From an uncultured Lachnospiraceae bacterium (GTDB lineage: Bacteria > Bacillota > Clostridia > Lachnospirales > Lachnospiraceae), in contig CAKRHL010000061.1 in NCBI GenBank assembly GCA_934338765.1, forward strand, positions 1-10,590: a stretch of 10,590 nt of DNA, written 5' to 3'. Shown here one piece after another: positions 1-6,672 of the stretch. Positions within the stretch are counted from its first letter, which is position 1. Every line of letters starts with the position of its first letter. The notes under the pieces were generated by a model. That model saw nothing but the letters and a program-made list of their open reading frames with translations, was not told the DNA's origin and did not search any database. The translations under genes were made by a program, and so were the position numbers.

Positions 1-3
1 GTA

Positions 4-43
4 TACGGCTGCTAAGAAGCTTTAAGGTTTTGCATGGCAAAAA
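4..43. repeat. 40-bp direct repeat, copy 1
   Basis: Positions 4-43 are identical to 63-102, a perfect 40-bp match with a 59-bp period. The unit begins TACGGCTGCTAAGAAGC and ends in GCATGGCAAAAA. Inside it, TTTTGC (28-33) and GCAAAA (37-42) form a small perfect inverted repeat around ATG. Positions 6-13 (CGGCTGCT) can also pair with 52-59 (AGCAGCCG), with four more pairs between 15-18 and 46-49, so the unit plus its spacer could fold into one long hairpin. The copy starts only 3 bases from the window edge, so further copies may lie upstream. Confidence 0.9.
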
Positions 44-45
44 AA

Positions 46-78
46 TTCTAAAGCAGCCGGTGTACGGCTGCTAAGAAG
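46..78. repeat. Inverted repeat in the spacer between the direct repeats
   Basis: AGCAGCCG at 52-59 is the exact reverse complement of CGGCTGCT at 65-72, leaving a 5-base loop. Beyond a small offset, TTCT (46-49) again faces AGAA (74-77). The same left arm can instead pair backward with 6-18 of copy 1, so two mutually exclusive hairpins are possible. Neither has a U-tract on the + strand right after the stem, so a standard intrinsic terminator is not favoured. Confidence 0.65.
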
Positions 79-102
79 CTTTAAGGTTTTGCATGGCAAA
101 AA
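63..102. repeat. 40-bp direct repeat, copy 2
   Basis: This is an exact second copy of 4-43. It has the same internal inverted repeat (87-92 with 96-101) but is not followed by the inverted spacer arm seen after copy 1; unrelated sequence leading to the first gene begins at 103. It therefore looks like the last unit of a short tandem array. It ends about 39 bases before the start codon of the C-S lyase gene, so it may lie in that gene's 5' region or just upstream of its promoter. No convincing -35/-10 pair could be placed; a TATAGT at 116-121 is only a weak -10 candidate. Confidence 0.88.
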
Positions 103-141
103 GTGATTGTGAGATTATAGTGAAGTAATGGAGGTAGAGAA

Positions 142-1329
142 ATGAGTGAAATATATGATTTTGATAAGGAGATCGACAGGAGAAATACAGGTTCTCTAAA
201 GTGGGATGTGCCGGAGGGAGAGCTGCCGATGTGGGTGGCAGATATGGATTTTGAGACAGCACCGGCGGTGAAACGGGCTTTGGAAAAGAGAGTGGCTCAT
301 GGGGTGTTTGGATATTCTGTTTTGCCGGATGCCTGGTATGAGGCGTACCGAAACTGGTGGAGCAGCCGTCATGGCCTGCAGATTGAAAAAGACTGGCTGG
401 TCTTTTGTACCGGCGTGATCCCTGCCTTGTCTACAGCTGTGAGAAAGCTTACGACACCCGGGGAAAAGGTACTGATCCAGACACCGGTTTATAATATCTT
501 CTTTAATTCCATTATCAATAACGGACGTTTTGTGGTGGAAAGTCCTCTGGCATATGATGGGGAGCGATATACCATAGACTGGGAGGATCTGGAGCAGAAG
601 CTTTCGGATCCACAGGTTTCCATGATGATCCTGTGCAATCCTCACAATCCGGTGGGAAATATATGGAACCGGATGACGCTGGAGAAGATCGGAGAGCTTT
701 GCCTCCAATATCATGTGATCGTATTTTCGGACGAGATCCACTGTGATCTCACAGCTCCCGGAAAAGAATATATTCCTTTTGCAAGTGTTTCCGAAACCTG
801 CAGGAGCATCAGTGTGACAGCAATCGCACCGACAAAGGCATTTAACATTGCAGGACTCCAGACAGCAGCGGTTATGGTGCCGGATGAGCTTCTGCGTTAT
901 CGCATGTGGAGGGCGTTAAATACTGATGAGGTGGCAGAGCCGAATGCTTTTGCTGTGGATGTGACAGTGGCTGCTTTTGGAGAGGGTGGTGAATGGCTGG
1001 ATGCTTTGCGGGAATATCTTCAGGAAAATAAAAGAACGGTTCAGAAGTATATCCAGGAGGAGATCCCACAGATCAAGGTGGGATCTCTGGATGCTACGTA
1101 TCTGTTGTGGCTGGATTGTAGACAGATCACAGAAAATGCCGAAGAGTTAAATGAATATTTAAGAAAAAATGCAGGAGTATATCTGTCCGGGGGCAATATT
1201 TTTGGTGGTAACGGAGCAGGGTTTCTGCGTTTCAATACAGCGACTACACGGAAAAATATTTTAGAGGGCTTGAAGCGGTTGAAATCCGGGATAGACAGCT
1301 ATCTGTCAAAATCATGCGCTGATATATGA
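142..1329 (+). CDS. MalY/PatB-family PLP-dependent C-S lyase (cystathionine beta-lyase type)
   Basis: A 395-residue fold-type I PLP enzyme of the aminotransferase class I/II superfamily. MalY/PatB relatives cleave the C-S bond of cystathionine or cysteine conjugates to give a thiol, pyruvate and ammonia in the cytoplasm. The family hallmarks are visible: HNPVGN with N169, SDEIHCDL with D197 (expected to contact the pyridine nitrogen), the APTKAFNIAGL segment with the Schiff-base lysine K232, and the C-terminal RFN with R363 as probable substrate-carboxylate ligand. Length matches the roughly 390 residues usual for MalY/PatB. The start is supported by GGAGG at 130-134, seven bases before ATG. 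A MATE exporter follows after 32 bases, suggesting co-transcription. Substrate cannot be read from sequence. A plain aminotransferase is less likely because SDEIHCDL is typical of the C-S lyase branch. Confidence 0.9.
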   Translation: MSEIYDFDKEIDRRNTGSLKWDVPEGELPMWVADMDFETAPAVKRALEKRVAHGVFGYSVLPDAWYEAYRNWWSSRHGLQIEKDWLVFCTGVIPALSTAVRKLTTPGEKVLIQTPVYNIFFNSIINNGRFVVESPLAYDGERYTIDWEDLEQKLSDPQVSMMILCNPHNPVGNIWNRMTLEKIGELCLQYHVIVFSDEIHCDLTAPGKEYIPFASVSETCRSISVTAIAPTKAFNIAGLQTAAVMVPDELLRYRMWRALNTDEVAEPNAFAVDVTVAAFGEGGEWLDALREYLQENKRTVQKYIQEEIPQIKVGSLDATYLLWLDCRQITENAEELNEYLRKNAGVYLSGGNIFGGNGAGFLRFNTATTRKNILEGLKRLKSGIDSYLSKSCADI

Positions 1330-1361
1330 TATGAAAACCAAAGCGGATTGAGGATAAAAAT

Positions 1362-2804
1362 ATGAGAAAAGATAAAAGTGCAAGGCTGTTAGAACGGCTG
1401 CGGGAAGGAAAGGAGCTGTCCATGAGACAGCAGCTTCTGCTGATCGTCCATTTAAGTATTCCGGCTATTTTTGCACAGATTTCTTCCATCATTATGGAAT
1501 ATATTGATGCATCTATGGTGGGGAGGCTCGGAGCCAATGCTTCCGCATCTATAGGTCTGGTGGCTTCCAGTACATGGCTGTTAGGGGGACTGACCTCTGC
1601 ATATAATACCGGTTTCAGTGTACAGATCGCTCATCGGATCGGTGCAGGTGATGATAAAGGTGCCAGACGCATTATGAGGCAGGGACTGGTAACAGCTTTG
1701 TTGTACAGTCTGGTGCTTCTCAGTATCGGAGCAGGGATCAGCAGAGAACTTCCACAGTGGCTTGGCGGGGACAGCGGTATCTGTCGGGAAGCATTTCATT
1801 ATTTTCTGGTATATTCTCTGGCTCTCCCCATCATGCAGATGAACCTGGCTGCCGGAGCTATGCTGCAAAGCAGTGGAAACATGCGCCTTCCCAGTATTCT
1901 TCATGTGTTGATGTGTTTTCTGGATATATTGTTTAATCTTGTTTTAATATTTCCTTCGAGAACGGTTTTCTGGATGGGACACCGGATGTTTATCCCCGGA
2001 TTGGGATTTGGCGTACTGGGAGCCGCATTAGGCACAGCGCTGGCGCAGTTTGTGATCATGATCTGTATGATGTATTTTCTGCTTTTTCGTTCGCCGATGC
2101 TTCATTTGCGGAAGGAGGAAAAACTTCGATTTTGCAGGAAGGATATACAAAAGGCAGTCTGCATTTCCGTGCCGGTGGCAGTGGAGCAGTTTATTATGAG
2201 CGGTGCGCAGATCATGTCTACCAGGATCGTGGCACCATTGGGAATGATCGCTATTGCGGCAAATTCATTCTCCATTACGGCGGAAAGTCTTTGTTATATG
2301 CCGGGATATGGAATTGGCTCAGCAGCAACTACGCTGATCGGGCAAAGTGTGGGTGCGGGAAGACATGATCTTACAAAACGGCTTGGCTGGATCGCCACCT
2401 GTTTTGGGATGCTTGTCATGGCAGTCAGCGGTGCCTGTATGTATCTTCTGGCACCATGGATGATCTCTATATTATCGCCGGATGAAGCCATACGTCAGCT
2501 GGGGGCATCTGTACTTCGGATCGAGGCGTTTGCAGAGCCGATGTATGCAGCTTCCATCGTTGCCTCCGGTGTATTTCGCGGGGCAGGGGACACGTTGATC
2601 CCAAGCTGCCTGAATTTCTGTAGTATGTGGCTGGTACGTCTGCCATTGGCGGCTTTCCTGGCACCCCGGTTTGGTCTGCGCGGTGTCTGGATCGCTATGT
2701 GCATCGAGCTGTGTATTCGTGGTGTTTTATTCCTGTTTCGTCTGGCGTTTAGTAAAAACTGGGACAAGGCGGATAAAAGGCACCGGGGAAAGTTGTTGAC
2801 ATAA
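1362..2804 (+). CDS. MATE-family multidrug/metabolite exporter
   Basis: A 480-residue, strongly hydrophobic membrane protein with about twelve predicted transmembrane helices after a charged cytosolic N-terminus of roughly 25 residues. The two six-helix halves are internally related: the segment near residues 30-65 (IPAIFAQISSIIMEYIDASM followed by VGRLG) is mirrored by one starting near residue 263 (SVPVAVEQFIMSGAQIMSTR followed by IVAPLG). This is the signature of the NorM/DinF-like MATE superfamily, whose members export cationic drugs or metabolites using Na+ or H+ gradients. The GAG motif near residues 95-97 and the proline-rich helix starts also fit. The start has GAGG at 1350-1353, eight bases upstream. 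It probably shares a transcript with the upstream C-S lyase. Its substrate is unknown; the ion coupling cannot be assigned by eye. Confidence 0.92.
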   Translation: MRKDKSARLLERLREGKELSMRQQLLLIVHLSIPAIFAQISSIIMEYIDASMVGRLGANASASIGLVASSTWLLGGLTSAYNTGFSVQIAHRIGAGDDKGARRIMRQGLVTALLYSLVLLSIGAGISRELPQWLGGDSGICREAFHYFLVYSLALPIMQMNLAAGAMLQSSGNMRLPSILHVLMCFLDILFNLVLIFPSRTVFWMGHRMFIPGLGFGVLGAALGTALAQFVIMICMMYFLLFRSPMLHLRKEEKLRFCRKDIQKAVCISVPVAVEQFIMSGAQIMSTRIVAPLGMIAIAANSFSITAESLCYMPGYGIGSAATTLIGQSVGAGRHDLTKRLGWIATCFGMLVMAVSGACMYLLAPWMISILSPDEAIRQLGASVLRIEAFAEPMYAASIVASGVFRGAGDTLIPSCLNFCSMWLVRLPLAAFLAPRFGLRGVWIAMCIELCIRGVLFLFRLAFSKNWDKADKRHRGKLLT

Positions 2805-2810
2805 AATATT

Positions 2811-2836
2811 GAAAAGGGTTTCGTGCTTTTCTTTTT
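2811..2836 (+). terminator. Weak terminator-like hairpin after the MATE gene
   Basis: GAAAAG (2811-2816) can pair with CTTTTC (2826-2831) around a 9-base loop, followed directly by five T residues. The stem is only 6 bp and AT-rich, so it would be a weak or leaky terminator. Its place, 6 bases past the MATE stop and just before a candidate promoter, makes it plausible as a transcription-unit boundary. Confidence 0.3.
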
Positions 2837-2849
2837 GGACGGAATGATG

Positions 2850-2855
2850 TATAAT
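2850..2855 (+). promoter_or_regulatory. Candidate -10 element for the DUF3737 / signalling-protein unit
   Basis: A perfect TATAAT lies 70 bases upstream of the DUF3737 start, with TG immediately before it. No good -35 hexamer is found 16-18 bases upstream; that stretch is T-rich. It is a candidate only, helped by being in the largest intergenic gap of the left half and just after a possible terminator. Confidence 0.4.
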
Positions 2856-2924
2856 TATTCTGATTGGAGAATTTATGGAAAATAATGGAAAAGCACCGGA
2901 TTGTAAATGTGAAGGAGAAATACA

Positions 2925-3767
2925 ATGCAGGTTATAAGAGAAGAGAGATTAACAGGTGAGAGGGCATTATTCCATAGTAAAAACCTTTCAATCGAGTATT
3001 CTATATTTGCAGATGGCGAGTCGCCTCTGAAGGAGAGCAGTGATATTTCACTGCACCGGACTTCCTTTCAGTGGAAGTATCCGCTGTGGTATTGCAAAAA
3101 TATACAGGTAGAAGATTGTGATTTTGCAGAGATGGCGAGAGCCGGGATCTGGTATACCGATCAGATCTCTGTGAGAGATACATTATATGAGGCGCCCAAG
3201 GGATTTCGCCGGGTTCACGGACTGATATTGGAAAATGTCGATCTGCCTCATGCGGAGGAAACGTTGTGGCATTGTCAGGATGTTACCATGAACAACGTGG
3301 TGGCAAAGGGAGATTATTTTGCCATGAACTGCAGCGATATGAAGCTGGACGGCTTCCGCCTGGTGGGGAATTACTGCTTTGACGGATGCCGCAATGTGGA
3401 GGTGCATCATGCCAGAATGCTTTCCAAGGATGCTTTTTGGAATTGTGACAATGTTACTGTATATGATTCCTATATCTGTGGGGAATATCTGGGGTGGAAT
3501 TCCAAAAACATAACTTTTGTCAACTGCGTGATCGAGAGTCTGCAGGGCATGTGTTATATGGAAAATCTCGTTATGAAGAACTGCAAGCTGTTAAATACGA
3601 CACTTGCTTTTGAATATTCCACAGTAGATGTGGAGGTGGATGGAGCGATTGAGAGTGTCAAGAATCCGTCCGCAGGGGTGATCAAGGCAGACGAAATAAG
3701 GGAATTGATCTTAGAAGAGCGGGAAATTGATCTTTCCAAAACAACTATTATCGTGAAGAAATCGTAA
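2925..3767 (+). CDS. DUF3737-family beta-solenoid protein of unknown function
   Basis: A 280-residue soluble protein with no signal peptide or membrane segment. I recognise it as DUF3737 (predicted parallel beta-helix); no biochemical role is known to me. The repeat is clear: eleven rungs of the form xxxN/D-hydrophobic-x-hydrophobic start near residues 17, 37, 56, 77, 96, 116, 135, 154, 173, 192 and 211, a period of 19-21 residues. Examples are YCKNIQVEDCDF, NCDNVTVYDSYI and NSKNITFVNCVI. Many rungs carry an aromatic plus Cys/Asn just before the turn (LWYC, IWYT, LWHC, FWNC, GWNS), suggesting stacked ladders. The last 50 residues are a charged, non-repeating cap. AAGGAG at 2912-2917 supports the start. 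The signalling gene downstream begins 51 bases after this stop and probably shares the transcript. A pectate-lyase-like carbohydrate or surface-binding role would be a guess. Confidence 0.82.
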   Translation: MQVIREERLTGERALFHSKNLSIEYSIFADGESPLKESSDISLHRTSFQWKYPLWYCKNIQVEDCDFAEMARAGIWYTDQISVRDTLYEAPKGFRRVHGLILENVDLPHAEETLWHCQDVTMNNVVAKGDYFAMNCSDMKLDGFRLVGNYCFDGCRNVEVHHARMLSKDAFWNCDNVTVYDSYICGEYLGWNSKNITFVNCVIESLQGMCYMENLVMKNCKLLNTTLAFEYSTVDVEVDGAIESVKNPSAGVIKADEIRELILEEREIDLSKTTIIVKKS

Positions 3768-3777
3768 GATTCGCGGG

Positions 3778-3822
3778 ATGGAGCTGAGGGAGGATGTGTT
3801 ATTGAGGGAGACGATACATTGA
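3778..3822 (+). other. Possible 14-codon leader ORF coupled to the signalling gene
   Basis: An ATG at 3778 opens a 14-codon frame (MELREDVLLRETIH) that ends in TGA at 3820-3822. The TGA overlaps the TTG start of the next gene (3819-3821) in the arrangement TTGA, the same geometry as the ATGA overlaps typical of translational coupling. The frame differs from both flanking genes. No strong ribosome binding site precedes 3778, so translation is uncertain and the overlap could be chance. Confidence 0.2.
3804..3810 (+). promoter_or_regulatory. Ribosome binding site that fixes a TTG start
   Basis: GAGGGAG ends 8 bases before TTG at 3819. No ATG or GTG in the same frame lies between the previous stop (3765-3767) and this point. 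The next in-frame Met falls about 20 residues into the ligand-binding domain, so TTG is the best start. Confidence 0.75.
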
Positions 3823-6530
3823 GAAAGAGAATCGCAGTGTTATCCTCACAATTGGAGGAGAATTACCAGAAAAATTTCATGCAGGGGTTTTTGGAAAAGG
3901 TATTTGCTTTTGATTATGATGTATGTACCTTTGCTGTTTATCGAAAGTATCAGGATACTATGGAACGTGAGGTTGGTGAGACAAGTATTTTTTCACTGAT
4001 TGATTACGATGCATTTGATGGCATGATTGTTTTGCCGGAGACATTGCAGACACCGGGACTGATACTGCGTCTGGAGGAGCGGTTCCGGGAGAAATTCCAT
4101 GGAAAAGTTCTGTATATTGACCGGAAAAGTGATGAGTATGATTATATTATGCTGGATCATTATGGTCCGGTTAAACGGCTGGTATCGCATTTGATCGAAG
4201 AACATGGGATGAAGGATATTGTTTTTTTGACCGGAACCCGGTATAATGCACATTCTGTGCAGCGTCTGCAGGGATTTGTGGATGCCATGACAGAGCATGG
4301 ACTGGATGCCGGAGATGACAGGATCTTTTATGGTGATTACTGGTATGATGGTGGTCGTGACATGATAAGAGAACTGCTGGATCGGAGAAATAAGCTTCCG
4401 GAGGCGATTGCATGTGCCAATGATTATATGGCGATCGGCGTTGCTGAGGCTCTGGCAGATCGTGGGATCCGGGTGCCGGAGGATATCGCCATTGTCGGAT
4501 ATGATTCTGTACCGGAGGGGAAGGAAAGTCCAAGTCCGGTTACATCTATGGATATTCCGTCAAGGGAGTTTGGACAGTATGCCGCAGAGTGTATCCGGAG
4601 TCTTCTGGATGGGGAGAAGCTGCCGGAATTTACTTATGAACCACCGTTATTTATTGGCGGAAGCTGTGGTTGTCATTGTGAGAGTGTGATACCAAGAAAG
4701 ATCGTGCGGACTCAGTGGTCTACAGATGCTTCGCGCAAAAGCTTTTACTCCAGCTTCAATCACCTGACTGAGGACTGGATCTCACAGAATACTTTTCCGG
4801 AGCTGATGGATGCGGTTCAGACATATAGTTATCAGATCCGGGAGTTTGACAGCTTTCATATTTGTGTGAATGATCTTTGGATCCGTGAGGACAAGCCGGC
4901 CAGTGTCAATATTGTGAAAGGTCATTATACAGACAGGATTGCTCCGGTGCTTCATTGTGGCCCGTCAGGCAAAGGAGAGGATCGTCTGGAATTTACAAAA
5001 ACATTTCCAAGAGAACAGATGCTTCCTGAGATTTATGAGGAGAGTGATACGCCAAAGGCGTACATTTTTACCCCTCTTTATTTTGAGGACATGTGCTTTG
5101 GTTATGCGGTGATCAGTTATGGCAATGAGCCGAAAGCATATGATGAACGCTATTATATGTGGTTACATAATCTGATGATCGGTATGGAATGTTTCCGGCG
5201 TATGGATGCGCTGCAAAGGACAAACCGCCGGGTACAGGAACGTAAGATTCATGATGAATTGACAGGTATGTTTAATTATACAGGATTTGTGAAGCATTCC
5301 AAGCCAATGGTGGAGCGGGCCTGTGAGGAAAATAAATACGTCAGTGTTCTGGCAATGGATATGGCAAGTCTTGACAAGATCAATGAAAAGTTTGGCAGAA
5401 CAGAGGGAGATCTTGCAATTCAGAAGGTTGCACAGATCATTCAGCAGTGTGCAGATGAGGGGGCAATGTGCTGTCGTCTGGGGGACGATGAGTTTATTAT
5501 GGCAGAGCTTACGGACGAGGCGACCCATGAGAGGATTCATGCAGTGCGCCGGGAGATTGACCGGATGCTGGAGGAGTATAATCATTCCGCAGAGTGTAAA
5601 TATGAGATGAGACTGTTTAGTGGCAGTAGGACAGAGCGCGTCAAGGATCTGGTGGAAATGGAAGATCTGGTCAATGCAGCCGTGAGCCGTAAGAATGGTC
5701 ACAAGGCAAGTGAAAAACGGATTGCCGGTGATGCGGCACTTTCTGCACAAGAGCAGGAACAGGCGTCACTTGTCAAAAAAGTACTGGATGAGAATCTGTT
5801 TGCCTATCATTTCCAGCCGATCGTCAGTGCCAAGGATGGTTCCATTGTGGCGTATGAGGCCCTGATGAGAGCGCAGATATATCCGATGGTATCTCCTCTG
5901 GATATTATCAAATATGCGTCTCATCTGGAACGTCTGTATGATGTGGAGAGAGCCACCTTCTTCAATATCCTTCATCTGGTGGATGAGAGAGAAAAGGAGC
6001 TGGCAGGAAAAAAGATCTTTATCAACAGTATACCGGGCAGCCAGCTTTCCGGAGAGGAAGCAGCGGTGTTGAAGCAGAAGCTTACAAAGCATGCAGACAG
6101 TGTTGTGGTAGAGCTGACAGAGCAGACGGAGGCAGATGATAAGACACTGGCGGACATGAAGAGTGGATACGAAAAAATGGGGATTGAAACGGCCGTTGAC
6201 GATTACGGTACAGGATATTCCAATATTGTGAATCTGCTCCGTTATATGCCAAATTATGTGAAGGTGGACCGGATGCTTCTCAGCGGTATTCAGGACAATC
6301 CGCAGAAGCAGCACTTTGTTAAGGATATTGTGATCTTTGCCCATGAGAACCATTTTCAGGTGCTGGCAGAGGGAGTGGAGACCTCAGAGGAGCTGAGAAC
6401 AGTGATACGGTTGGGAGTGGATCTGATCCAGGGATATTACACGGCCAGACCAAATCCTGACATTCTAGGCAGGATCGACAGTAATATTGAGGAGGAGATC
6501 TGCCGGTATCAGAAAGAACGGATATCATAA
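3819..6530 (+). CDS. LacI-type sensor / degenerate GGDEF / EAL cyclic-di-GMP phosphodiesterase
   Basis: A 903-residue cytoplasmic protein with no signal peptide or membrane helix. Residues 1-285 form a periplasmic-binding-protein-like domain of the LacI/GalR sensor type (RIAVLSSQ at the start, ANDYMAIGVAEALADRGI, VPEDIAIVGYDSV) but without the LacI DNA-binding helix-turn-helix. Residues 290-465 are an unassigned, possibly GAF-like region. A GGDEF domain spans about 476-629; its signature is GDDEF (555-559), its metal site reads DMASLDKIN instead of the usual DxDxFKxIN, and there is no RxxD inhibitory site, so diguanylate cyclase activity is unlikely. The EAL domain (about 647-895) keeps every catalytic element: EAL at 680-682, N736, E765 in ELTEQ, D794-D795 in DDYGTGY, K815, E851 in EGVET and Q871. 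It should hydrolyse cyclic-di-GMP to pGpG, gated by a small ligand, perhaps a sugar (inference). It starts at TTG, 51 bases after the DUF3737 gene. Confidence 0.9.
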   Translation: MRKRIAVLSSQLEENYQKNFMQGFLEKVFAFDYDVCTFAVYRKYQDTMEREVGETSIFSLIDYDAFDGMIVLPETLQTPGLILRLEERFREKFHGKVLYIDRKSDEYDYIMLDHYGPVKRLVSHLIEEHGMKDIVFLTGTRYNAHSVQRLQGFVDAMTEHGLDAGDDRIFYGDYWYDGGRDMIRELLDRRNKLPEAIACANDYMAIGVAEALADRGIRVPEDIAIVGYDSVPEGKESPSPVTSMDIPSREFGQYAAECIRSLLDGEKLPEFTYEPPLFIGGSCGCHCESVIPRKIVRTQWSTDASRKSFYSSFNHLTEDWISQNTFPELMDAVQTYSYQIREFDSFHICVNDLWIREDKPASVNIVKGHYTDRIAPVLHCGPSGKGEDRLEFTKTFPREQMLPEIYEESDTPKAYIFTPLYFEDMCFGYAVISYGNEPKAYDERYYMWLHNLMIGMECFRRMDALQRTNRRVQERKIHDELTGMFNYTGFVKHSKPMVERACEENKYVSVLAMDMASLDKINEKFGRTEGDLAIQKVAQIIQQCADEGAMCCRLGDDEFIMAELTDEATHERIHAVRREIDRMLEEYNHSAECKYEMRLFSGSRTERVKDLVEMEDLVNAAVSRKNGHKASEKRIAGDAALSAQEQEQASLVKKVLDENLFAYHFQPIVSAKDGSIVAYEALMRAQIYPMVSPLDIIKYASHLERLYDVERATFFNILHLVDEREKELAGKKIFINSIPGSQLSGEEAAVLKQKLTKHADSVVVELTEQTEADDKTLADMKSGYEKMGIETAVDDYGTGYSNIVNLLRYMPNYVKVDRMLLSGIQDNPQKQHFVKDIVIFAHENHFQVLAEGVETSEELRTVIRLGVDLIQGYYTARPNPDILGRIDSNIEEEICRYQKERIS

Positions 6531-6582
6531 AGCAGGGATGTCTAAGATATCAGAAAAATTGAATTTTATTATTTGATAAAAT

Positions 6583-6620
6583 AAAAAAGTCATCACAAAA
6601 TATTTTGTGATGACTTTTTT
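6583..6620. terminator. Bidirectional intrinsic terminator between convergent genes
   Basis: Positions 6583-6600 and 6603-6620 are perfect reverse complements (18-base arms, core GTCATCACAAAA / TTTTGTGATGAC). The arms begin with six A and end with six T, so the stem is followed by a U-tract when read on either strand. It lies 52 bases past the EAL-protein stop and 52 bases past the hisS stop, so it should end transcription of both convergent genes. Confidence 0.92.
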
Positions 6621-6672
6621 GATATTCATTAGATCAGGATGATGTTTTTATTCGGATGATATGCAGGGGGAT

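Noticed and set aside
1..102. CRISPR array from the 40-bp direct repeats
   Set aside because: Only two repeats, a spacer of just 19 bp, and the spacer contains an inverted copy of the repeat's own start rather than foreign sequence. No cas gene is nearby.
196..741. 181-residue minus-strand ORF
   Set aside because: It is fully antisense to the C-S lyase gene, whose catalytic motifs are clear; the translation is rich in His, Arg and Ile without any recognisable domain.
2796..2824. TTGACA at 2796-2801 as a -35 box
   Set aside because: No -10-like hexamer lies 16-18 bases downstream (17-base spacing gives TTTCGT), and the site overlaps the MATE stop codon.
5481..5495. Active diguanylate cyclase from the GDDEF signature
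   Set aside because: The second glycine of GGDEF is Asp, the DxD metal motif reads DMA, and the NR of the usual LTGLxNR reads NY; activity is unlikely though not excluded.
5163..6353. Two 195-residue minus-strand ORFs (5163-5750 and 5766-6353)
   Set aside because: Both lie wholly inside the well-supported GGDEF/EAL coding region on the opposite strand, have low-complexity Cys/His/Leu-rich composition, and show no domain motif; they are antisense shadows.
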